From Pandoraea iniqua (GTDB taxonomy: Bacteria > Pseudomonadota > Gammaproteobacteria > Burkholderiales > Burkholderiaceae): DNA of 64,000 nucleotides. A program made the translations under genes and the position numbers. Below are positions 47,346 through 55,782 of this stretch, piece by piece. The stretch spans positions 1,116,001-1,180,000 of the forward strand of contig NZ_CABPSF010000002.1 of the NCBI RefSeq assembly GCF_902459685.1. Reading direction: 5' to 3'. Below the pieces are notes generated by a model. It did not search any database, was not told the DNA's origin, and was given only the letters and a program-made list of their open reading frames with translations. How positions within the stretch are numbered: position 1 is the first letter of the stretch; every line of letters begins with the position of its first letter.

Positions 47346-47882
47346 ATGAATCTGCCCCAAAACGACGATAAGAACCTCTGGGTTTCGTGGGACGAATACC
47401 ATCGACTGATCGAGCGCCTCGCGCTCAAGGTCTATGAGTCCAACTGGAAATTCGACAAGATCCTGTGTCTGGCCCGTGGTGGCTTGCGTGTGGGCGATCA
47501 GCTCGCGCGCATCTACGACGTGCCCCTCGCGATTCTGGCGACGAGTTCGTATCGTGAGGCCGAAGGCACCGTTCGCGGCGACCTCGACATTGCCCAGTAC
47601 ATCACCATCACGCGCGGCGAGCTGGAAGGCCGTGTGCTGCTGGTCGACGATCTGGTCGATTCGGGCGTGACGCTCGAGCGTGTCGGCAGCCACCTGAAGG
47701 AGCGTTTCCCGAAGGTGACCGACGTGCGCTCGGCCGTGCTGTGGCACAAGGCCTGCTCGAAGGTGGCACCGGATTACGCCGTCGATTTTCTGGCGACAAA
47801 TCCTTGGATTCACCAGCCGTTCGAAGAGTACGACACGCTGCGCCCGCACAATCTGTCGGCGTGGATCAAGCGCGGTACCTGA
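47346..47882 (+). CDS. Purine-type phosphoribosyltransferase
   Basis: The 178-residue protein has the PRPP-binding signature VLLVDDLVDSGVTL and the preceding motif LARGGLRVGDQLA. It resembles the xanthine/guanine phosphoribosyltransferase group (Gpt-like) and is placed after purA. The exact base used cannot be read. It starts at MNLPQND; an in-frame TTG 15 bases upstream is less likely. Confidence 0.88.
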   Translation: MNLPQNDDKNLWVSWDEYHRLIERLALKVYESNWKFDKILCLARGGLRVGDQLARIYDVPLAILATSSYREAEGTVRGDLDIAQYITITRGELEGRVLLVDDLVDSGVTLERVGSHLKERFPKVTDVRSAVLWHKACSKVAPDYAVDFLATNPWIHQPFEEYDTLRPHNLSAWIKRGT

Positions 47883-48187
47883 GCGTTTGAACGTGTGAGC
47901 GGAGATGCCGGGAGGCGTTTCCGGCGAGGGTGATCCCTCGCGATGCAGGCGGTGGCACCGAAAGGTGCGCCGCCTGTTTTGCTTTGTGGATGGCGGATAA
48001 GCGGCCCGACGGTGCGCCGCGGATACGCTGACGGTGGCCCGAGGTGGCGCGAGGTGGCCGGAAAACCTCAAAAACAGCGACAAAACTCCCTTCTGCTCGG
48101 CGCATCGTGCGCCTCATGGCTGTGGTCTGATGACGCTATCGATTTAGTCAACGCAGACGCCGTCCTCGCGGCACCCGCGGCACCGTC
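47883..48187 (+). other. Spacer with terminator, no gene
   Basis: This 305-base gap contains the hairpin at 47945-47984. The remainder is GC-rich with no credible frame or promoter. Confidence 0.5.
47945..47984 (+). terminator. Terminator after the phosphoribosyltransferase gene
   Basis: CAGGCGG-TGGCACC / GGTGCG-CCGCCTG with a GAAA loop is followed by TTTTGCTTT. Confidence 0.75.
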
Positions 48188-48823
48188 ATGACGATGTGGC
48201 TTCGCTTCCTTTTCCTAATCAGTCTCCCCGTATTGGGCTGTTTGATGGCACTCGCCAGCACGCAGAGCTTCGCTGCGGCTGCCGTCGCCGGCATTCGCTC
48301 GGGCGGGACGCTGCGCTACGTCTTCGTGGGCAACCAGACATCGATGGCGAAGGCCAAACTGGTAGCGCTCAATAAGTGTCGTAGCCAGCTTGCGCCGGGT
48401 CGGCGGGGCGGGCGTTGCGAGATCATCATGGCGGGTAACGGGCCGGCCTATTGGTCGGTCGTGCATGCGAGCAACGGCGAGATCGGTGTGGCGCTTGGCG
48501 ACGAGAAGGCGGCCGCAGTGCAAGACGCGTTTGTGGTCTGCCAGCGCGGTGGCGATTGCGCGATCGAAAATGCGCAGGTCTGGTATGACAGCGGCCAACG
48601 TCCCGGCAAACGTCCGCCGGCGCCGCAGCCGGCTCAGGCGCCTCAGGCGCAGTGCAGGATTCCCACCGGACAGGTGGTGCGCATGCAGACGCGCTGCAAC
48701 AACGGTGAATGCGTGCGGACGTACGAGAATGGCTGCACTGTACGGTTTCAGGCGGCACGGTGTCTCGACCGGGAGACCAACAGCTATGTCTGGCGCCCGA
48801 ACGCCTGCGACGACGACAGTTGA
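48188..48823 (+). CDS. Secreted DUF4189-like protein
   Basis: The 211-residue protein has a signal peptide ending QSFAAA. The mature part has a conserved-looking domain of about 90 residues with AKLVALNKCRSQ...CEIIMAGNGPAYWSVVHASNGEIGVALG and paired cysteines, similar to DUF4189 proteins. A Pro/Ala/Gln linker and a Cys-rich C-terminus (six cysteines after residue 155) follow. Function is unknown; an extracytoplasmic, disulfide-bonded protein is likely. ATG 48194 is also possible. Confidence 0.65.
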   Translation: MTMWLRFLFLISLPVLGCLMALASTQSFAAAAVAGIRSGGTLRYVFVGNQTSMAKAKLVALNKCRSQLAPGRRGGRCEIIMAGNGPAYWSVVHASNGEIGVALGDEKAAAVQDAFVVCQRGGDCAIENAQVWYDSGQRPGKRPPAPQPAQAPQAQCRIPTGQVVRMQTRCNNGECVRTYENGCTVRFQAARCLDRETNSYVWRPNACDDDS

Positions 48824-48863
48824 TAGCGTCGGCCCACTTCAGAGAGGCTCGTCTCAAATGAAA

Positions 48864-48898
48864 CGGGCCGGATCCCGTGAAATTCAGGATCCAGCCCG
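48864..48898. repeat. Hairpin between convergent genes
   Basis: The arms CGGGC-GGATCC and GGATCC-GCCCG (each with one bulged base) enclose an 11-nt loop. No T run follows. It may end one of the converging transcripts. Confidence 0.4.
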
Positions 48899-48963
48899 CG
48901 GCCTCTCGGCCCGTACGGCGCTACCGATCAGACGTCGATCCGGTCACACCAATTCAACGCCAA

Positions 48964-51042
48964 TCAGTTAGCCGACATGCCGCTATGACGCAGTAGCGCA
49001 TCGACTTGCGGCGTGCGGCCACGGAACGCGATGAACGATTCCATCGCTTCGCGGCTGCCACCGACGGCGAGAATCTCGTCGCGATAACGCGTCCCCGTCG
49101 CGGTGTCGAGCACCGTGCCGCTGACCTTGGCGGCTTCCTCGAACGCAGCATAGACATCCGCCGAGAGCACTTCCGCCCACTTGTAGCTGTAGTAGCCCGC
49201 CGCATAACCGCCGGCGAAGATGTGGCTGAACGTATTCGGCCAGCGCGAAATCTCGGCTTGCGGCGTTACATGCAGACGGTCGTTGATACGGCGCGAGACG
49301 TCGAGCACCGACTCCGGCCCACGCGGGTCGAAGTCGTAGTGCAGGTGCATGTCGAAGTCCGAGAACACCACCTGACGCAGCATCATCAGACCGCTCTGGA
49401 AATTGCGGGCGGCGATCATCTTGTCGAACAGCGTGCGCGGCAGCGGTGCGCCGGTGTCGACGTGGGCGGTCATGTGCTCGAGCACATCCCATTCCCAGCA
49501 GAAGTTTTCCATGAATTGCGACGGCAGCTCGACGGCGTCCCATTCCACACCGTTGATGCCGGCAACGCCTGCGTCTTCCACCTGCGTGAGCATGTGATGC
49601 AGGCCGTGACCGAACTCATGGAACAGTGTGATGACGTCGTCGTGCGGCAAGAGCGCGGGCTTGTCGCCCACGGGTGCCGGGAAGTTGCAGACGAGATAAG
49701 CGACCGGCGTTTGCAACGCGCCGTTGTGCAGGCGCTTGCGCGTGCGGGCGCTGTCCATCCATGCGCCGCCACGTTTGCCTTCGCGTGCAAACAGATCCAT
49801 GTAGAACTGGGCCACCAACTCGCCGTCGCGCTCGATTCGGAAGAAGCGCACGTCCGGGTGCCACGTCTCGGCGTCTTGCGGGCGAATGGTCACGCCGAAC
49901 AAGGTGCCTGCCACGCGGAAGAGGCCGTCCAGCACCTTCGGCAGCGGGAAATACTGGCGAACTTCCGTCTCCGAGAACGCATAACGCTGTTGGCGCAGCT
50001 TCTCCGAGGCGTAAGCCGTGTCCCACGGTTCGAGCTTGTCGAGGCCGAGCGACTTCGCGGCAAAGTCTTGCAACTCCGCCCAATCCTTTTCAGCATACGG
50101 ACGCGCCCGCTTGGCCAGATCTTCGAGGAATTCGAGCACTTGAGCGGGGGACTCGGCCATTTTCGGCTCGAGTGACACCTCGGCGTAGTTCTTGAAACCG
50201 AGCATCTGCGCTTCTTCACGGCGCAAGGCGAGTTGCTCCACCACGATCTTGGTGTTGTCCCACTCCGCCTCGCCCTCGCCGTATTGCGGACCGAGCTCCG
50301 AGGCGCGCGTCACATTGGCGCGGTACAGCTTTTCGCGCAACGCGCGGTTGTCGGCGTATTGCAGCACCGGGAAATACGAGGGGAAGTGCAGGGTGAATTT
50401 CCAGCCTTCAACGCCATCGCGCTCGGCCGCAGCGCGTGCGGCGGCCTTGTCGTCTTCAGGCACGCCAGCGATTTCCTGCTCGTCGGTGATGACCAGCGAG
50501 AACTTGTTCGTCGCGTCGAGCACGTGATCGGAGAAGGCCTTGCCAAGATGGGCTTGCTCTTCCTGAATCTCGGCAAAACGCGGCTTTTGGTCCTCGGGCA
50601 GTTCGGCACCGCCCAGACGGAAGCCGCGCATTTCGTTATCGAGGATCTTCTTGCGAGCGGTCGTCAGGCCGGCGAATTCCGGGCCGGCCGCGATGGCCTT
50701 GTACTTGTCGAACAAGGCGAGGTTCTGGCCAACGCTGGCGGAAAACTCGGTGACGCGCGGCAGGTTGTCGCTATAGGCCGCGCGCAGTTCGGGGGTATCG
50801 GCAACGGCGTTCAGGTGTCCGACGATTTCCCAGGCGCGGCCAAGGCCCTCGGTGCCGTCTTCCACGGCGTCGAGAATGTTGGCCCATGTCGCCGGCGTTG
50901 ACGGATCCGCCGCCCGGTCCACCGCGGCACGCGCCTGTTCGAGCAGAACGTCGACGGCGGGAGTCACGTGCTCGGGGCGAATATCGGCGAAGCGGGGGAG
51001 TCCTTCGGTATCAAGCAGGGGATTGGTTTGCGGCGTATTCAT
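48964..51042 (-). CDS. prlC: Oligopeptidase A (M3 family)
   Basis: This 692-residue cytoplasmic zinc metallopeptidase has the HEFGH zinc motif in ITLFHEFGHGLHHML and the downstream glutamate region (WDAVELPSQFMENFCWE) of thimet-like M3 enzymes. It degrades signal peptides and short peptides. The ATG at 51042 is preferred over a GTG five codons upstream. folD lies upstream on the same strand with a 172-base gap. Confidence 0.94.
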   Translation of the reverse strand: MNTPQTNPLLDTEGLPRFADIRPEHVTPAVDVLLEQARAAVDRAADPSTPATWANILDAVEDGTEGLGRAWEIVGHLNAVADTPELRAAYSDNLPRVTEFSASVGQNLALFDKYKAIAAGPEFAGLTTARKKILDNEMRGFRLGGAELPEDQKPRFAEIQEEQAHLGKAFSDHVLDATNKFSLVITDEQEIAGVPEDDKAAARAAAERDGVEGWKFTLHFPSYFPVLQYADNRALREKLYRANVTRASELGPQYGEGEAEWDNTKIVVEQLALRREEAQMLGFKNYAEVSLEPKMAESPAQVLEFLEDLAKRARPYAEKDWAELQDFAAKSLGLDKLEPWDTAYASEKLRQQRYAFSETEVRQYFPLPKVLDGLFRVAGTLFGVTIRPQDAETWHPDVRFFRIERDGELVAQFYMDLFAREGKRGGAWMDSARTRKRLHNGALQTPVAYLVCNFPAPVGDKPALLPHDDVITLFHEFGHGLHHMLTQVEDAGVAGINGVEWDAVELPSQFMENFCWEWDVLEHMTAHVDTGAPLPRTLFDKMIAARNFQSGLMMLRQVVFSDFDMHLHYDFDPRGPESVLDVSRRINDRLHVTPQAEISRWPNTFSHIFAGGYAAGYYSYKWAEVLSADVYAAFEEAAKVSGTVLDTATGTRYRDEILAVGGSREAMESFIAFRGRTPQVDALLRHSGMSAN

Positions 51043-51214
51043 GCGATCGATGTCCACTTGAAGGGGCTTACGAAGAGTGTGGGGGCATCCCTGCGATTTT
51101 TCCAGTCGTTTTTTTCAACTGGAATGATTGGGGATTGTCATGGCGAACGGCGTACTGGGCCGTCAACCACGTTCCTTCGCAAGCCCCGTCCCGTCAGGCG
51201 GGGCAGCCAGATGC

Positions 51215-52069
51215 TCAGGCGCCCAGCGCGCGCTCAGCGGCTTCGATCGTGTTGACCAACAGCATTGTGATGGTCATCGGGCCGACGCCACCCGGCACGG
51301 GCGTGATGTAACCCGCCACGTCCTTGACGCCGTTGAAGTCGACGTCGCCGCACAGCTTGCCGGCGTCGTCGCGATTCATGCCGACGTCGATCACGGCGGC
51401 GCCCGGCTTGACCATATCGGCGGTGACGATGTTGCGCTTACCGACGGCGGCGACGATCACGTCGGCGTTGCGGGTATGCGCGGCCAGATCCTTCGTCTTG
51501 CTGTTGCAAATCGTGACGGTGGCGCCCGCTTGCAGCAGCATCATGGCCATCGGCTTGCCGACGATGTTCGACGCGCCGATCACGACAGCCACCGCGCCGC
51601 GCAGCGGGAAGTCGACCGACTCCAGCATCTTCATGCAGCCATAGGGCGTGCACGGACGGAACAGCGGCGCGCCCGTCATCAGTGCACCGGCGTTCGAGAC
51701 GTGGAAGCCGTCCACATCCTTTTCCGGGGCGATGGCTTCGAGCACCTTGTGGCTGTCGATGTGCTTCGGCAGCGGCAGTTGCACCAGAATGCCGTTGATC
51801 TTCGGATCGCGGTTGAGCTCATCGATACGAGCGAGCAGGGCGGTCTCGGTCAGGTCGGCCGGATAACGGTCGAGCGACGAGTAGAGGCCGTTGTCTTCGC
51901 AAGCCTTGACCTTGTTGCGCACGTAGACTTGGCTCGCCGGATCTTCGCCGACCAGAACGACGGCGAGGCCGGGCTGATGGCCACGGGCGGTGAGGGCGGC
52001 GGCGCGCGTGGCAACTTCGGCGCGAATGCGTTTGGCGAGGGCGTTGCCGTCGATGAGGGTGGCGGTCAT
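51215..52069 (-). CDS. folD: Methylenetetrahydrofolate dehydrogenase/cyclohydrolase FolD
   Basis: The 284-residue bifunctional enzyme of one-carbon metabolism has the catalytic Lys region [31 protein letters not shown], the NADP-binding segment [17 protein letters not shown] and the C-terminal [15 protein letters not shown]. It starts at MTATLIDG (52069). It interconverts methylene-, methenyl- and formyl-THF. Confidence 0.96.
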   Translation of the reverse strand: MTATLIDGNALAKRIRAEVATRAAALTARGHQPGLAVVLVGEDPASQVYVRNKVKACEDNGLYSSLDRYPADLTETALLARIDELNRDPKINGILVQLPLPKHIDSHKVLEAIAPEKDVDGFHVSNAGALMTGAPLFRPCTPYGCMKMLESVDFPLRGAVAVVIGASNIVGKPMAMMLLQAGATVTICNSKTKDLAAHTRNADVIVAAVGKRNIVTADMVKPGAAVIDVGMNRDDAGKLCGDVDFNGVKDVAGYITPVPGGVGPMTITMLLVNTIEAAERALGA

Positions 52070-52333
52070 GGTGCGTGGGTATCGTGTGAAGGAAGGGGGC
52101 TGGCCTGAGAGGCCGGATACGGCAGCGTCGGCCAAGGCGGGTGGCAGACGGCAAAGACCGTATTATAGCGGCGCGCCGATGGCGGCGGGAGGGGGGCGGG
52201 GGTGTGGGATCCACCTCGCGCGGGCCGGTGGTGTGCCGGCCCTTGGGGGAATGCAAGGTGGAATCTGCCGGTGACTGCCCGCCGGGTGGTGGCGGGGCAG
52301 CGGTGTGCTCAGAAAGCCCTTGTCAGGCGGGAC
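52070..52333. other. Spacer between folD and the response regulator, with hairpins
   Basis: There is no gene. A GGGCCGG/CCGGCCC hairpin lies near 52219-52240 and a TGCCCGCC/GGCGGGGCA hairpin at 52276-52299. The latter may end the two-component transcript on the minus strand, although no T run follows. Confidence 0.4.
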
Positions 52334-52960
52334 TCACGAGCGCTTGGACAGGGCGAGACGCAGCAGGTCGGCGACCGTGTTGACGTTCAGCTTCTCCATG
52401 ATGTTGGCCCGGTGAGCCTCGACCGTCTTGATGCTGATGCCGAGATCGTCGGCAATCTGCTTGTTCAGACGACCGGCGATGATGCGTTCCAGCACCTGTT
52501 GTTCGCGGCCCGTGAGGCGCGAGAGCAGTTCCTCGGCCTGTTGCTGCTCGCGTTGGCTGCTGGCGTCCTGACGGGCTTTCGAGAGCATGCGCTCCACCAA
52601 CGCCCGCAGTTCCGCTTCGTCGAAAGGCTTTTCGATGAAGTCCATCGCACCTTTCTTCATCGTGTTGACCGCCATCGGCACGTCGCCGTGGCCCGTCACG
52701 AAGATCGTGGGGATGTTGATCTTCTGCGCGATCAACTGTTCCTGAAGCTCCAGACCGCTCATGCCGGCCATCCGCACGTCGAGAATCAGGCAGCCCACCT
52801 GACGTCGGTCGTAGTGCGAAAGAAACTGTTCGGCGCTTTCGAAGCCGCGCACGTGGTAGCCATTGGCCTCAAGTAGCCAGCGCAGCGAATCGCGCACTGC
52901 CTCGTCGTCATCGACAACAAAGACAGTTTCTTGATCGATATTGGTGTTTGGTGTCGTCAT
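52334..52960 (-). CDS. FixJ/NarL-type response regulator
   Basis: The 208-residue protein has a canonical receiver with the acidic pair VVDDDE and phospho-acceptor Asp61 (LILDVRM). TGHGD and IEKPF provide the conserved Thr and Lys. A LuxR helix-turn-helix follows (LTGREQQVLERIIAGRLNKQIADDLGISIKTVEAHRANIMEKL). It starts at MTTPNTN, preceded by GGGGGAGGA. It overlaps the kinase gene by 4 nt (ATGA), so the two are a cotranscribed pair. Confidence 0.92.
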   Translation of the reverse strand: MTTPNTNIDQETVFVVDDDEAVRDSLRWLLEANGYHVRGFESAEQFLSHYDRRQVGCLILDVRMAGMSGLELQEQLIAQKINIPTIFVTGHGDVPMAVNTMKKGAMDFIEKPFDEAELRALVERMLSKARQDASSQREQQQAEELLSRLTGREQQVLERIIAGRLNKQIADDLGISIKTVEAHRANIMEKLNVNTVADLLRLALSKRS

Positions 52961-55440
52961 AGTCCTCCCCCGGATCCGGATGTCGTATCGCCTTCTAACG
53001 GTAACAGAATACAAAAAGTACAACCATTCCGCACGCCGTCGACTTCATTGTTTTCTACCCACAGACGGCCGTGATGCGATTCGATGATGGAGCGGCAGAT
53101 GTTCAGGCCCATGCCCATGCCGTCCGATTTGGTACTGAAGAACGGTTCAAACAACCGTTCGATGGTGGCTTCGTCCACGCCTGGGCCGTGGTCGGACACC
53201 TGAAACTCAATCGACTTGTCGCGCCGCTCAACGTGCAGACGCACCGTCAGGTCGCGCCGCTGGCCGGGCGGCGGCGTATAGCCGTGCATCGCTTCGGCGG
53301 CATTCTTCAACAGATTCACCAGCACCTGTTCGATCAACACCGGGTCGACGTAAATCTGTGGCAGTCCTGCGGGCAGCTCGGTCACGATGCGCACCCGGCG
53401 CTTGCGCGCCTCGATCTCGGCGAGCCCCACCGCATCCGCCACGATCTCATAGATTGATGACGGTTGACGCTTCGGTTCACTACGTTTCACGAAAGCGCGA
53501 ATGCGCTTGATGATCATGCCTGCCCGAACCGCTTGCTGAGACGTTTTTTCCAGCGCCGGCAACAGCGTTTCCGGTGACGTGCGGCCCGCGCGTACCAGTG
53601 CAGCAGTGCCCATGCAGTAGTTGTTGATCGCCGCGAGCGGCTGGTTCAGTTCATGCGCGAGCGAGGAGGCCATTTCACCCATGGTCGTCAGACGACCAGT
53701 GAACTGTAACCGTTCCTCCTCCTGCCGTGCCAATTCTTCTGCATGGCGCCGTGCCGTGATGTCGGTGGCAACCTGCAACTGCGCCAGATGGCCGTCCACC
53801 CACTGAATGTACTGGCGGCGCACTTCAAACCATTTCTGGTGCGTGGGCAGATAGATTTCCTGCGTCTCCGCGGCCGTATCGGTCAGCGATGCCGCCGGCA
53901 AGCCAGCGAACGCATCGACCATGTCGATATGATCGAGCGAGGTCGGCGACAGCTCGCCGCCGCCCGACAGTTCGAGGTGACCTTCCGGGCGCGTGCCGAA
54001 CAACTGGCGGTAGTAACGGTTGGCGAACAGCAGCTCGGCCTTGTCGACCGCCAGCACGGACACCGACGCGTCGAGGCTTTCCAGCACGGTCGTGAAGCGT
54101 TCGTGCGCAGCAGCGAGTTCTTCGCGCGCACGCTTCGGCTCGCTGATGTCGGTCAGCGACGACATCCAGCCGGTCTGACGGCCGTGCGCGTCCACGAGCG
54201 GGGAGACGAACATGCGGGCATAAAAGATCGTGCCGTCTTTGCGCTGCACACGAATTTCAAAGCCGTGAGAGGGTGCCTTGCCGCGCAGCGTCATGTCGAT
54301 GCGCCGCTGCATCTCGTGAATATCGTCTTTGGGCCAGTACGGGTAAGGCGGCGCACGATTCATGAGGTCGGGCTCATCCCAGCCCGTCATGCGGCAAAAC
54401 GCCGGATTCACATACGTAATGTGGCCTTGCAGATCGAGTACGCGCATGCCGATCACGATGGAGTTTTCCATCGCGCGCCGGAAAGACGTTTCGTTGAAGA
54501 GTGCCTGCTGGGCTTCGAAGCGCTGGCGCGTGTGCCGCCACAGACTCCAGAGGCTCCACAGCACGAAGCACGACAGCCCGGCAATCAGCCAGACCAGCGT
54601 GTTGTTCACGAAGTTGCCGACTGCCGGATACGAATAAATGCGAACCGCGAGACTGTGGCCGGGCGGATCGAGCAGTAATTCATAGGAGACGTCGCGCGGC
54701 AGCGGTGGCCGTGTCGATGTCGTCGCGAGTTCATTGTTGTGCGTGTCGATGAACGACACCTTGAACTTGTCGCCGAGCTCTTGCGGTAACTCGTGGATCA
54801 GCAGGCCTTCGACCGAGTAGACCGCGCTGATTGTGCCGAGAAACTCGCGCTCCCGAAGCACCGGCACCTGCACGACGATATAACTCGCGCCCGAGGCGTC
54901 ATAGATCAACGTGGAGTAGGCCGAGCGCCGGGAGTCGCGCGCCGCGCGAAACGCCACCAGCAACTCATCTTCCATCGGATGTTGCGCGGTGCCCTGCAAG
55001 CGCGAAGCAAACGGCGAGTCGGCGGGCACGGCCCACTTCGGGCGTTGCCCGGCATCGAGCCAGTTCATGAAGACGATGTCTGCATGGTTCTGCATCAACT
55101 CGCTGGCCGTGTTCTGGAAGTGCGCAATGTCCTGAGGCTTGGCTGCGGTGTCGCGCGCAAGGGAACTGATCTGGTCCTGAATGGCCAGCATGTTCAGGCG
55201 TATCTGCTGCTGCGCCCACGCCACGTTGCGATAAAGGGTGTCTTGTTGCTGTTCGGTCTCGCGACGGTTCAGGCTCCACAGGATCAGACTCATCACCACG
55301 AGGAAGATCACAATGGAGACGAGCGGCACCAGCAAGTAGTAGTGCGACTCCGCGAACCCTTGCAGCCAGCGGTTCGAGCGGGCGGGCGTGGCGGCGGTCC
55401 GGGACGGTGGGGCGGAGTTGGCGAGGCGTGGCGAAAGCAT
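52957..55440 (-). CDS. Membrane-bound PAS sensor histidine kinase (FixL/DctB-like)
   Basis: The 827-residue protein has two transmembrane helices (near residues 38-58 and about 280-305) bounding a periplasmic sensor of DctB/CHASE type. Two PAS domains follow (one around SIVIGMRVLDLQGHITYVNPAFCRMTGWDEPDLM), then the dimerisation H-box SLAHELNQPLAAINNY (His596) and an HATPase_c domain (LLKNAAEA, DHGPGV, GMGMGLNI). ATG 55440 is preferred because TACAAT lies just upstream. ATG 55467 is in frame but would place the -10 inside the gene. It is divergent from the pdh operon, so metabolic sensing is plausible. Confidence 0.9.
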   Translation of the reverse strand: MLSPRLANSAPPSRTAATPARSNRWLQGFAESHYYLLVPLVSIVIFLVVMSLILWSLNRRETEQQQDTLYRNVAWAQQQIRLNMLAIQDQISSLARDTAAKPQDIAHFQNTASELMQNHADIVFMNWLDAGQRPKWAVPADSPFASRLQGTAQHPMEDELLVAFRAARDSRRSAYSTLIYDASGASYIVVQVPVLREREFLGTISAVYSVEGLLIHELPQELGDKFKVSFIDTHNNELATTSTRPPLPRDVSYELLLDPPGHSLAVRIYSYPAVGNFVNNTLVWLIAGLSCFVLWSLWSLWRHTRQRFEAQQALFNETSFRRAMENSIVIGMRVLDLQGHITYVNPAFCRMTGWDEPDLMNRAPPYPYWPKDDIHEMQRRIDMTLRGKAPSHGFEIRVQRKDGTIFYARMFVSPLVDAHGRQTGWMSSLTDISEPKRAREELAAAHERFTTVLESLDASVSVLAVDKAELLFANRYYRQLFGTRPEGHLELSGGGELSPTSLDHIDMVDAFAGLPAASLTDTAAETQEIYLPTHQKWFEVRRQYIQWVDGHLAQLQVATDITARRHAEELARQEEERLQFTGRLTTMGEMASSLAHELNQPLAAINNYCMGTAALVRAGRTSPETLLPALEKTSQQAVRAGMIIKRIRAFVKRSEPKRQPSSIYEIVADAVGLAEIEARKRRVRIVTELPAGLPQIYVDPVLIEQVLVNLLKNAAEAMHGYTPPPGQRRDLTVRLHVERRDKSIEFQVSDHGPGVDEATIERLFEPFFSTKSDGMGMGLNICRSIIESHHGRLWVENNEVDGVRNGCTFCILLPLEGDTTSGSGGGL

Positions 55441-55446
55441 GCCGAG

Positions 55447-55452
55447 ATTGTA
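55447..55452 (-). promoter_or_regulatory. -10 element directly ahead of the kinase gene
   Basis: On the minus strand TACAAT ends 6 nt before ATG 55440, a third case in this window of a -10 box set for a leaderless start. Confidence 0.4.
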
Positions 55453-55636
55453 GCGCAGGCCGGCCATTTTCCTGCGTCTTTGCCCCGAGATGCCCTGCTT
55501 TTCGGAAGCGTCCGAGGTTTTCGGTAAGACGCCCGCTCAAAACCGCGCTGAGACCGATCGGTACGCCGTTAAACCGTGTTGAGATGGCATCTCCAAGCCC
55601 TTGATTTTATGTGCACTGCAACAGAATTTCGCACTA

Positions 55637-55664
55637 TGAAATTTACTATCGTAATCTGAAATTT
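55637..55664 (+). repeat. Direct repeats TGAAATTT upstream of aceE
   Basis: Two copies (55637-55644 and 55657-55664) lie 20 bp apart on the same helix face. A related GAATTTCGC word at 55624-55632 and GAAATTTCGC at 55658-55667 precede the -35. They are a candidate activator or repressor site. Confidence 0.4.
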
Positions 55665-55667
55665 CGC

Positions 55668-55697
55668 TTGCGAAGGCAGGAATATCCTTCGTACAAT
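55668..55697 (+). promoter_or_regulatory. Sigma-70 promoter of the pdh operon
   Basis: TTGCGA (55668-55673) and TACAAT (55692-55697) are separated by 18 bp, about 85 bp before the aceE ATG. Confidence 0.6.
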
Positions 55698-55782
55698 GCC
55701 CCGGTAAAAATGCCGGTGGGCCCGTCCATGAAGCGGGTATCGACCATTACGCCAACCCGCTAACGACAGACAAGGAGACACC

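Larger units (their letters stand above)
55468..55782. other. Divergent spacer between the two-component genes and aceE
   Basis: This AT-richer 315-base region has an aceE promoter at 55668-55697 and repeated GAATTT/TGAAATTT words at 55623-55664. No gene is supported. Confidence 0.55.
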
